Below are positions 1-5,791 of a stretch of DNA of 32,519 nt, in pieces. The stretch lies in NCBI GenBank assembly GCA_034435435.1, contig DAOTXN010000029.1:1-32519 (forward strand), given 5' to 3'. Below the pieces are notes generated by a model. That model made no database searches, was not told where the DNA came from, and saw nothing but the letters and a program-made list of their open reading frames with translations. The position numbers were made by a program, and so were the translations under genes. The DNA comes from DAOTXN01 sp034435435 (GTDB taxonomy: Bacteria; Chloroflexota; Anaerolineae; S140-20). How positions within the stretch are numbered: position 1 is the first letter of the stretch; each line of letters opens with the position of its first letter.

Positions 1-56
1 TACATTTGCTTAATTGCGTCTTTTATGGCACGATACCTGCGTCGGTTGTCACTCAT
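1..56 (-). CDS. Transposase, N-terminal fragment (cut by window edge)
   Basis: Reading down from an ATG at 54-56, the minus strand stays open to the window edge and encodes MSDNRRRYRAIKDAIKQM, 18 full codons. An AAGGAG Shine-Dalgarno stands about seven bases before the ATG, so this is a genuine start. The Arg-rich opening resembles the first residues of DDE transposases of the IS4/ISH3 type that I recall from Chloroflexi and cyanobacteria. That is recollection, not a search result. The start codon and ribosome site lie in one arm of a hairpin (51-101), as is common for transposases protected from read-through transcription. The outer IS end should lie between about 102 and 160, but I could not define the terminal repeat because the other end is outside the window. 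Confidence 0.55.
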   Translation of the reverse strand, partial: MSDNRRRYRAIKDAIKQM

Positions 57-101
57 AGTATGCTCCTTGCTCTTTCGTTGGAGCTTTAGCATACTATGAG
101 T
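51..101 (-). promoter_or_regulatory. Hairpin covering the transposase start codon
   Basis: ACTCATAGTATGCT at 51-64 is perfectly inverted as AGCATACTATGAGT at 88-101 (14-bp arms). In a minus-strand transcript the 3' arm holds the transposase ATG. An alternative inner pairing, GCTCC with GGAGC, would also bury the Shine-Dalgarno. This fits a structure that blocks translation of transcripts entering the element from outside, known for IS10 and IS50. The structure is seen in the sequence; the role is inferred. Confidence 0.6.
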
Positions 102-257
102 CAACCTTTAAAAAAAGTGTCCGGTAGTGAAAAATCGGCTCAGTTTTCGGAGGCATAGAGATCTCACTTGGCGGTGTTTGACAAGACATTCCAACCCAGA
201 TGGGGCAACCCCAACCCTTGCAACGAAAACCCGAACGCGCCCACCAGATCGAACGGC

Positions 258-734
258 ATGATAGCCGGCATCGACATTCGTCCCCTGGCGCCTTTCGACG
301 CCCAGGACTTGCAGCGTAATTGCTTCCCCGACGAATCTCCCCAGGCGGTCAATGAGTACGTCGAGCGCGCCCTGCACTACGTGGAACGAGGCCAGGCTGC
401 GCACCTGGTGGCTGAGGCCGACGGGCATGCTATCGCCAACGCCCAGTTGATCTGTTGGCGCAAACGGGCGGAAATCGGCAGCCTGGTCGTCGCCGAAGCG
501 CTGCGCGGCAGAGGCATCGGCACGGCGCTCATAGAGGCGCTGAATGAAGCAGCAGCCGACCTGGGAGTTGAAGAGATCGAGATCGGTGCAGCACAAAACA
601 ACCGGCAGATTGTGGAGCTGTATCGTCGCCTGGGGTTTCGGCCTTATAAAGAAGTGAGCCTGCCGGGGGATAAAGACCAACCAGAACGAATTTTGTACAT
701 GGTCAAGCCCGTCCCGCCACGCAACCATTCGTAA
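258..734 (+). CDS. GNAT family N-acetyltransferase
   Basis: A 158-residue protein with the GNAT fold, which transfers an acetyl group from acetyl-CoA to an amine; the substrate cannot be told. The acetyl-CoA loop is visible as RGRGIGTALI, preceded by the beta-4 strand IGSLVVAEAL and followed by the C-terminal LYRRLGF motif typical of RimI-like members. I chose the ATG at 258 because the family domain begins right after it (IDIRPLAPFD). The frame stays open back to a TTG at 168, adding 30 residues that look non-coding (rich in Asn and Pro). No strong ribosome site precedes 258. An IS lies just upstream, so the native promoter and start may have been displaced. A hairpin terminator follows at 764-796. 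Confidence 0.8.
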   Translation: MIAGIDIRPLAPFDAQDLQRNCFPDESPQAVNEYVERALHYVERGQAAHLVAEADGHAIANAQLICWRKRAEIGSLVVAEALRGRGIGTALIEALNEAAADLGVEEIEIGAAQNNRQIVELYRRLGFRPYKEVSLPGDKDQPERILYMVKPVPPRNHS

Positions 735-763
735 CCAGCGCTAAATACAACGTGGTTCCAAAC

Positions 764-796
764 ACGCGCCGCGCACTTATCAAGTGCGTGGCGCGT
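764..796 (+). terminator. Rho-independent terminator after the GNAT gene
   Basis: A 15-bp stem (764-778 paired with 782-796, one G-T wobble, 3-base loop) sits 30 bases after the GNAT stop and is followed by an interrupted T-rich run (CTACTTTCTT). It separates the GNAT gene from the next promoter at 805. Confidence 0.65.
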
Positions 797-804
797 CTAC
801 TTTC

Positions 805-833
805 TTGACGGGCCTCGTCCTTTGAATTACAAT
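805..833 (+). promoter_or_regulatory. Sigma-70 type promoter for the ttuB-ttuA-yhhQ-era run
   Basis: TTGACG (805-810), a 17-base spacer and TACAAT (828-833) match the housekeeping consensus at ten of twelve positions. Transcription would begin near 840, about 23 bases before the ttuB-like start. It lies directly after the GNAT terminator. Confidence 0.8.
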
Positions 834-862
834 CACCGCCGGAACACGAGATGAGGTGAGGG

Positions 863-1072
863 ATGATCAAGCTGAAATATCGCAAGCAAGAATGGGAGTT
901 GGAGGGAAATCTCTCTGTGCGCCAGGCCATTGAAGCCGTGGGGCTGAATCCGGAAGCAGTATTGGCGGTGCGCGAGGGCGAATTGCTCACCGAAGACATG
1001 CGCCTGCAAGATGGCGACGAAATTCGATTGGTGGCCGTTATTTCTGGCGGAGCACAGACCTGCGAGGTTTGA
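863..1072 (+). CDS. ttuB: TtuB/ThiS/MoaD-like ubiquitin-fold sulfur carrier with extended tail
   Basis: A 69-residue protein of the beta-grasp sulfur-carrier family. Such carriers are adenylated and thiocarboxylated on a C-terminal Gly-Gly and pass sulfur to a thiolase. The neighbour ttuA makes TtuB, the carrier for 2-thioribothymidine at tRNA position 54, the best reading; ThiS and MoaD are the alternatives. The fold pattern is visible: a beta strand (KLKYRKQEWEL), the LSVRQAIEAVGL helix, then LQDGDEIRLVAVISGG. The ATG at 863 follows GAGGTGAGGG. The oddity is that Gly62-Gly63 is followed by six extra residues, AQTCEV. Nearly all of that tail, and the TGA stop, are encoded by one arm of a perfect palindrome (1056-1088). 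The tail would have to be removed for the carrier to be activated. The E1-like partner is not in this window. Confidence 0.85.
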   Translation: MIKLKYRKQEWELEGNLSVRQAIEAVGLNPEAVLAVREGELLTEDMRLQDGDEIRLVAVISGGAQTCEV

Positions 1073-1088
1073 GAAACCTCGCAGGTCT
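1056..1088. repeat. Palindromic repeat spanning the ttuB stop codon
   Basis: AGACCTGCGAGGTTT (1056-1070) and its exact complement (1074-1088) flank a three-base loop, GAG. The left arm encodes the last ttuB residues and begins the TGA stop; the right arm lies just before the ttuA ribosome site. Repeats of this GACCTGCGAGGTTT type are, as far as I recall, scattered between genes in Chloroflexi. It has no T-run and is unlikely to be a terminator, but could act as an RNA stem between the two genes. Confidence 0.85.
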
Positions 1089-1101
1089 TGGGATAGGGAA
1101 A

Positions 1102-2064
1102 ATGAAGTGTCGCAAGTGTGATGAGCAGGCCGCCGTCAATATGCGCCAGCACAAGCTGGCGTTGTGTCAAGAACATTATTTAGAATGGGTTCCCGAACAG
1201 GCTCAGCGCTTTATTGCCAAGTATCGCATGTTCACACCTGACGAACCGATATTGGTGGCGGTGTCGGGCGGTAAGGACAGTCTGGCCTTGTGGGACGTGT
1301 TGTTGCGCCTGGGCTACCAGGCCGACGGATTGTACATTGGCCTGGGGATTGATTATGCCAGCGGCGAGAGCTACTCGGGTGAGTCGTTGGAAAAGGCGCA
1401 AGGATTTGTCGAGGGCTTTTGGCCGGCCGCCCGATTACTCGTGGTAGACATTGAGCAGGAATACGGCGCCGCCATGCCCCAGACGGCGCGCATCAGCCAT
1501 CGAGGCCGGGGCAAACCTTGCTCGGTGTGCGGGCTGGTCAAGCGGCACGTGATGAACCGGGTCGCCCGCGACGGCGGCTACGCGGCGCTGGCAACCGGGC
1601 ATAATCTGGACGACGAAGCGGCGGTGTTGATGTCTAACGTGTTGCACTGGCAGACCGGCTATCTGGCCCGCCAGGCCCCTGTGCTTCCCGCTTCACACCC
1701 GGGATTGGCGCGCAAGGCCAAACCCTTCTGCCGCCTGTACGAGCGCGAGACGGCCGCCTACGCCCTGTTGCGCGGCATTGACTATGTGTACGATGAATGC
1801 CCTCACGCAGTAGGTAGCAAGACAATCTATTATAAAGAGTTGCTCAATCAGTTGGAGCGCGAGGCGCCGGGCGCCAAACTCCAGTTCTATTTGAGTTTCT
1901 TGCAGGCTAAGGAACAGGACGGCCTGTTTGCCCAAGTTGAGGAACAGGTATCGCTCCAGGTCTGTGAGCGCTGTGGCCAGCCCACCAGCGCGCCAGGGAT
2001 ATGCGCCTTTTGTCGCTTGTGGGAACGGATAGGGCAGGTAGAGGCAAATGCGCCAGCGCAATAG
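1102..2064 (+). CDS. ttuA: TtuA-type tRNA 2-thiouridine/2-thioribothymidine synthase (TtcA/TtuA family)
   Basis: A 320-residue PP-loop ATPase that adenylates C2 of uridine (T54 in TtuA) and inserts sulfur delivered by TtuB. The ATP loop SGGKDS is at residues 55-60. The three Fe-S cysteines appear as C130 and C133 (PCSVCG) and C223 (ECPHA). Two zinc fingers of the TtuA class are present: N-terminal C3, C6, C22, H25 and C-terminal C288, C291, C301, C304. These fingers distinguish TtuA-like proteins from E. coli TtcA. I chose the ATG at 1102, preceded by GGGATAGGG. The upstream TTG at 1069 lies in the palindromic repeat and would only translate it. The gene lies 29 bases after the carrier gene, so the pair is very probably co-transcribed. 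Confidence 0.92.
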   Translation: MKCRKCDEQAAVNMRQHKLALCQEHYLEWVPEQAQRFIAKYRMFTPDEPILVAVSGGKDSLALWDVLLRLGYQADGLYIGLGIDYASGESYSGESLEKAQGFVEGFWPAARLLVVDIEQEYGAAMPQTARISHRGRGKPCSVCGLVKRHVMNRVARDGGYAALATGHNLDDEAAVLMSNVLHWQTGYLARQAPVLPASHPGLARKAKPFCRLYERETAAYALLRGIDYVYDECPHAVGSKTIYYKELLNQLEREAPGAKLQFYLSFLQAKEQDGLFAQVEEQVSLQVCERCGQPTSAPGICAFCRLWERIGQVEANAPAQ

Positions 2065-2083
2065 GGCAAGATAAGGGCAAAAC

Positions 2084-2794
2084 ATGGAACGACCCTATCG
2101 GTTTCTCGACACCATCACGGCGGTTTTTGTGGCTGTTCTATTGATCAGCAACGTGGCCTCGGCAGCCAAGATCGTGGATTGGGGGGTGTCGCTGGCAGGT
2201 TTGCGGCTGGCCTTTGACGCCGGTACGCTCCTTTTCCCCATCAGCTATATCTTTGGCGATGTGTTGACCGAAGTCTATGGCTACCGTCGCAGCCGCAAAG
2301 TGATCTGGACCGGCTTTGGGTTATCGGCGCTGATGGCCGTGACTTTTTGGCTGGTGGGGCGCCTGCCTGGGGAGGCTGAGTGGCAGGCGTATGCCGGGCA
2401 AGGGGCTTACGATGCCATCCTGGGCGGCGTGAGCAGCGGCGGCATCATCGTCGCCAGCCTGGCGGCGTATTTCGCGGGCGAGTTTTCCAATTCGTACGTG
2501 ATGGCAAAATTAAAGATCGTTACCCAGGGGCGCTGGTTGTGGGCGCGCACTATCGGCAGCACGCTGGTCGGCGAAGGCGTAGACACGGCCCTCTTTATCT
2601 TGATGGCCTGTCTGTTTGGCGTATTTCCGTGGTCCATTGCCTTGACCCTTATCGTCACCAATTATATTTTCAAAGTCGGCATCGAGGCGCTGATGACGCC
2701 GATCACCTACCGGATCGTCAACGGTCTCAAGCGGGTCGAGCACGAGGATTATTATGATTACAACACCGACTTTAATCCCTTTCGCGTGACGTAA
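2084..2794 (+). CDS. yhhQ: Queuosine precursor transporter (YhhQ/QPTR family)
   Basis: A 236-residue integral membrane protein of the VUT/YhhQ family, which imports queuosine precursors such as preQ0/preQ1 or queuine for tRNA wobble modification. Family features are visible: LDTITAVFVAVLLISN in the first membrane helix, the FPISYIFGDVLTEVYGYRRSR motif at about residues 51-71, and a late GEGVDTALFILMA helix with the conserved acidic residues. About six hydrophobic segments can be counted. The ATG at 2084 has AAGGGC eight bases upstream. It lies 19 bases after ttuA and 19 before era, in an evident operon of tRNA and ribosome functions. No queuosine synthesis genes are nearby, so the cell may rely on salvage; that is inference. 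Confidence 0.9.
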   Translation: MERPYRFLDTITAVFVAVLLISNVASAAKIVDWGVSLAGLRLAFDAGTLLFPISYIFGDVLTEVYGYRRSRKVIWTGFGLSALMAVTFWLVGRLPGEAEWQAYAGQGAYDAILGGVSSGGIIVASLAAYFAGEFSNSYVMAKLKIVTQGRWLWARTIGSTLVGEGVDTALFILMACLFGVFPWSIALTLIVTNYIFKVGIEALMTPITYRIVNGLKRVEHEDYYDYNTDFNPFRVT

Positions 2795-2813
2795 ACGCAG
2801 CGAGTGATGCACG

Positions 2814-3764
2814 ATGACAGAGCACAGTGAGCACAGACTTTTCGATCTCGACGACATTCCTCCCGACCACAAATCAGGATTTGTGGCGTTGATTGGCCGC
2901 CCTAACGTGGGCAAAAGTACCCTGATGAACGCCCTACTGGGGCAAAAAATAGCTATCGTCTCGCCAAAGCCCCAGACAACCCGCAACCGCATCCTGGGCA
3001 TCATGACCCAACCCCAATTTCAGATCGTCTTTATGGACACACCTGGGATTCACCATCCAAAGCACTCATTGGGACAGTACATGGTAGCGACGGCCCAGAG
3101 CGCCATCCCCGACGCCGACGCTGTTCTATTCATGGTGGATGCTTCGGTCGAACCGACAGACGAGGACCGCGAGATCGCGCAATTGATCGTTGCGCGCACA
3201 TCGGGCGCGCCGGTGTTGTTGGTGCTGAACAAAATGGATCGCTTGACTCCCGACAAGGTTCAGGCCCATTGTGAGGCCTATTGGGGCCTGGGCAAGAGGG
3301 AGGGGTGGTACTGCGATTGGATGATGACCACAGCCACCACCGGCGCTAATCTGGACAAACTCCTGGCTCAAATCGTCGCCGTGTTGCCCCAGGGACCACG
3401 TTACTATCCGGACACTCAAATCACCGATCAGACCGAACGACAGATCACGGCCGAATTGATCCGCGAGCAGGTATTGCGCTTTACTCGTCAAGAAGTCCCC
3501 CACGCCGTGGCCGTCGTCGTCGAGGAGTTCCAGGCCCGGTCGGAAAAATTGACCTACGTGGCGGCCGATATTTTTGTCGAGCGTGACTCGCAAAAAGGCA
3601 TTATTATCGGCAAACAAGGCGCAATGCTGCGCAAGATCGGCGAGGCGGCCCGCCCTCAAATTGAGCGCCTGGTGGGAACACAAGTTTTTCTTGATTTATG
3701 GGTAAAGGTCAGCGAAAGTTGGCGCAAGGATACAGGCGGGTTGCGCCGAATGGGGTATGAATGA
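2814..3764 (+). CDS. era: GTPase Era, 16S rRNA/30S maturation factor
   Basis: A 316-residue Era protein. It binds GTP and the 3' end of 16S rRNA and helps the last steps of 30S subunit assembly. Visible motifs: G1 GRPNVGKST near residue 28, the TTRNR switch I region, G3 DTPG, G4 NKMD, and a G5 in which the usual Ser-Ala is Thr-Ala (TTATTGAN). The KH RNA-binding domain is at the end, with the GxxG loop in IIIGKQGAMLRKIG. The N-terminus carries about 20 acidic residues before the GTPase domain, slightly longer than in E. coli. It ends the plus-strand run, 14 bases before the convergent gene at 3779, with no clear terminator between. Confidence 0.95.
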   Translation: MTEHSEHRLFDLDDIPPDHKSGFVALIGRPNVGKSTLMNALLGQKIAIVSPKPQTTRNRILGIMTQPQFQIVFMDTPGIHHPKHSLGQYMVATAQSAIPDADAVLFMVDASVEPTDEDREIAQLIVARTSGAPVLLVLNKMDRLTPDKVQAHCEAYWGLGKREGWYCDWMMTTATTGANLDKLLAQIVAVLPQGPRYYPDTQITDQTERQITAELIREQVLRFTRQEVPHAVAVVVEEFQARSEKLTYVAADIFVERDSQKGIIIGKQGAMLRKIGEAARPQIERLVGTQVFLDLWVKVSESWRKDTGGLRRMGYE

Positions 3765-3778
3765 CGCCGTAGGATCGA

Positions 3779-4096
3779 TCACAGGAGCGATACTCCGTTG
3801 TTTATCTGCACCTTGAAACGTTGGCTCAAGTCACCGAGTAGCTGCAGGACACGGTGGGCTTCGAGATGGGTGAGGTAAACAAAGCGCCATTCTGGGGTGG
3901 TCCACTCGGTATAGCCGCACAGCCCATGTTCCTGCAGCACGGCCTGCACAGCCATACATGCGCTGTGGCCGCCAATACCTCGTACCCGATACGTTTGACT
4001 AACCGCCTTTTGCGGATGACCTGCCATCAACACCACACTCTGTTCAATGCTTATTCGATGATAATCGTGCCACATTTGAAAGTCAATAGGAATCAT
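3779..4096 (-). CDS. Uncharacterised protein, single copy of the window's paralogous 65-residue domain
   Basis: A 105-residue protein I do not recognise. Residues 36-98 match residues 13-75 of the pentapeptide-repeat protein at 4305-4964 at about 39 of 63 positions by eye. Both share the core VLQEHGLCGYT and the ending LLGDLSQRFKV. There is no signal peptide or membrane segment; the domain has two conserved cysteines (AC and LCG). The start is uncertain. The ATG at 4094-4096 gives 105 residues and lies about 25 bases after a possible -10 box. The ATG at 4025-4027 aligns exactly with the paralogue's start and gives 82 residues. The gene may be an older duplicate or the free-standing form of the domain. 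No function can be assigned. Confidence 0.75.
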   Translation of the reverse strand: MIPIDFQMWHDYHRISIEQSVVLMAGHPQKAVSQTYRVRGIGGHSACMAVQAVLQEHGLCGYTEWTTPEWRFVYLTHLEAHRVLQLLGDLSQRFKVQINNGVSLL

Positions 4097-4127
4097 GGCT
4101 CAAGCGCCTGGATGTAATGTTGCCTGT

Positions 4128-4133
4128 ATTATA
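4128..4133 (-). promoter_or_regulatory. Possible -10 box for the 3779-4096 gene
   Basis: A perfect minus-strand TATAAT lies 31 bases before the ATG at 4096. No good -35 stands at 17 bases (CAGTTG), so it is a tentative promoter. The rest of the gap, 4134-4304, shows AT-rich inverted segments near 4163-4190 but no gene. Confidence 0.4.
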
Positions 4134-4304
4134 GTTGGTCCGTGTTTATCAACTGTTTACGGTCTGTTAAAAATTTGTTAAACCAGACAAGCGTGGACAC
4201 CGGGGCGCAATGTAGCCCAATCGCGTGCACGTGGGGAAAAAGATCCTATACGGGGTGAGCGCACTCGGCTAAAAAAGAGTGAGTGGGAAAGCGCGAGGTG
4301 TCGC

Positions 4305-4964
4305 CTACTGGCTGTTTGGCGCAATGGCGACACGGCCGCAGGAACAATCTCGCAGTGAGCGAGCATCGGCAAGCTGTTCCTGGGTGACAATCGCGCCATC
4401 CAGGTCAGCGTCGTCGAGGACGGCTTGGGTCAAAATGGCTCGGCTAAGGTCTGCGCGACTCATGACAGACCGATCTAGCCTGGCTGCAGACAAATTGGCT
4501 TCGCGGAGATCGGCCTCGCTCAGATCTGCTTCCGACAGGTCAGCTCCCGACAAGTCGGCGCCGGCCAGAACGGCCTGCCGCAGGTTTGCCCCGACCAGCA
4601 CCGACTCGGCCAGATTGGCCTGGCTCAGGTCGACTTGATGCAGATCGGTGTTTGAGAGGTTGGCGCCGCTCAGGCCTGCGCCTTTCAGGCCCGCTCCGGT
4701 CGGTACGGATGGACCAAATTTCAGTGAGGGACTGAACATCACCGTGACCTTGAAGCGCTGGCTCAGATCGCCCAGCAGATCGCTGATCTGTTCCATTTCC
4801 AGGTCGGAAAGGCACTCAAACTGCCATTCGGTGCTGACCCACTGTGTGTACCCACACAAGCCGTGTTCTTGCAGCACCGATTGGACCGCGATACAAGCCC
4901 CTTGTCCACCGCTGCCCTGAATGCGGTACGCAAAAGCCGTGATGGTGTGTGCGTGTCTACTCAT
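4305..4964 (-). CDS. Pentapeptide-repeat protein with novel N-terminal domain
   Basis: A 219-residue protein in two parts. Residues 13-75 are the unrecognised domain shared with the 3779-4096 gene. Residues 89-192 are about twenty pentapeptide repeats of the A(D/N)LXX type (for example ANLSN, ADLSG, ADLSE), which form a right-handed square beta-helix. The end, AIVTQEQLADARSL, is a usual cap. Pentapeptide proteins include gyrase-protecting DNA mimics and many of unknown role, and no specific role can be read here. The start is set by the promoter: a TTG at 4997 falls inside the -10 box, so the ATG at 4962-4964 is used. The GGGGG ribosome site is rather far, 13 bases. There is no export signal, so it is probably cytoplasmic. 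Confidence 0.85.
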   Translation of the reverse strand: MSRHAHTITAFAYRIQGSGGQGACIAVQSVLQEHGLCGYTQWVSTEWQFECLSDLEMEQISDLLGDLSQRFKVTVMFSPSLKFGPSVPTGAGLKGAGLSGANLSNTDLHQVDLSQANLAESVLVGANLRQAVLAGADLSGADLSEADLSEADLREANLSAARLDRSVMSRADLSRAILTQAVLDDADLDGAIVTQEQLADARSLRDCSCGRVAIAPNSQ

Positions 4965-4996
4965 CGTGACCGAGATGCCCCCTGCGGGATACCGCA

Positions 4997-5025
4997 ACTA
5001 TAGTGCATAGTGCGGCAAAAGTCAA
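4997..5025 (-). promoter_or_regulatory. Promoter for the pentapeptide-repeat gene
   Basis: On the minus strand TTGACT (5020-5025), a 17-base spacer and TATAGT (4997-5002). An imperfect inverted repeat, CGCACTAT with ATAGTTGCG, overlaps the -10 box and could be an operator. Transcription would start near 4990. Confidence 0.75.
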
Positions 5026-5036
5026 CCGAGTGAGCA

Positions 5037-5768
5037 TCACTGAATATCAACCAAGCCCTGGCGGATGGCCGTGAGCACGGCCTGGGTGCGATCGTTGGCG
5101 TGTAGCTTGCTCAAGATATGACTGACGTGGTTCTTGACCGTACCCTCGCTGAGCGTTAGCCGGGCCGCGATCTCTTTATTGGACAGTCCATCGGTCAACA
5201 GAGCTAGAATCTCTTCCTCGCGCTGGGTAAGTCGCTCCAGGGTGGGTTGGGAATTGATAGATGGGGAACTGGTGGATGGAGAACTGGTAAATTGAGGAAT
5301 TGGGGCGTCGAGGCGGCGAAAGGCACTGAGGACCCGGCGGGCGACGCCGGGGTCGATTTGCGATTCGCCGTGCGTCGCACCCCGCACCGCCTCGGCCAGA
5401 TCGTCGGCCGTGGCGTCCTTGAGCAAATAGCCCACCGCCCCCGCCCGGATGCAGTCGAACACCCAATCGTCGGCGTCATAGGTGGTGAGGATAATCACCG
5501 CAGTATCGGGCAGCTCCTGCGTGATCTGGCGCGTGGCTTCGATGCCGTTCATACGCGGCATCTTGATGTCCATAAGCACCACGTCGGGATGCAACTGGCG
5601 GGCCAGCTTTAACGCCTGGTCGCCATCGCTCGCCAGGCCGACCACTTGAATGTCGGGTTGGTGCCCCAGGATGATGGATAGACCCCGGCGGATGATTTCC
5701 TGATCATCGGCGATGAGCAGACGGATGGAGCTAGATGGGATCGCTGGGTTCGTGACCGGAATCTTCAT
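5037..5768 (-). CDS. NarL/LuxR-type response regulator
   Basis: A 243-residue two-component regulator. The receiver spans about residues 14-130: acidic pair DD at 21-22, phospho-acceptor D67 in VVLMDIKMP, and the conserved Lys in YLLKDA. The DNA-binding LuxR helix-turn-helix is at about 177-240 (LTQREEEILALLTDGLSNKEIA, with EGTVKNHVSHILSKL). The receiver-HTH linker contains a Ser/Pro-rich stretch encoded by 15-base tandem repeats. It follows the sensor kinase gene by 23 bases, so the two form a pair. The start is not clean. An AGGAGG stands 15 bases before the ATG at 5766-5768 but only 5 bases before another ATG (5776-5778) in a different frame. Targets are unknown; nothing nearby has an obvious binding site. 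Confidence 0.93.
   Translation of the reverse strand: MKIPVTNPAIPSSSIRLLIADDQEIIRRGLSIILGHQPDIQVVGLASDGDQALKLARQLHPDVVLMDIKMPRMNGIEATRQITQELPDTAVIILTTYDADDWVFDCIRAGAVGYLLKDATADDLAEAVRGATHGESQIDPGVARRVLSAFRRLDAPIPQFTSSPSTSSPSINSQPTLERLTQREEEILALLTDGLSNKEIAARLTLSEGTVKNHVSHILSKLHANDRTQAVLTAIRQGLVDIQ
5248..5303. repeat. Degenerate 15-base tandem repeat inside the response regulator gene
   Basis: GGGGAACTGGTGGAT (5263-5277) is followed at once by GGAGAACTGGTAAAT (5278-5292), with weaker copies on both sides. The unit is a multiple of three and encodes the Ser/Pro linker TSSPS-TSSPS in the minus-strand gene, so expansion there keeps the frame. Confidence 0.6.
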
Positions 5769-5778
5769 CGGTAGTCAT
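5731..5778 (-). other. Short overlapping upstream ORF before the response regulator
   Basis: The ATG at 5776-5778 lies five bases after a perfect AGGAGG and opens a 15-codon frame (MTTDEDSGHEPSDPI) ending at TAG 5731-5733. It overlaps the start of the response regulator in another reading frame. It could tune translation of the regulator or be an accident. Only the sequence supports it. Confidence 0.3.
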
Positions 5779-5791
5779 TTATACCTCCTGT

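Noticed and set aside
108..728. 206-residue minus-strand frame opposite the GNAT gene
   Set aside because: Mirror of the acetyltransferase in codon-biased DNA; no family features, while the plus strand has clear GNAT motifs.
4163..4190. AT-rich inverted segment (GTCTG...CAGAC) as terminator
   Set aside because: Short, bulged stem; its position upstream of the minus-strand gene does not suit a gene end.
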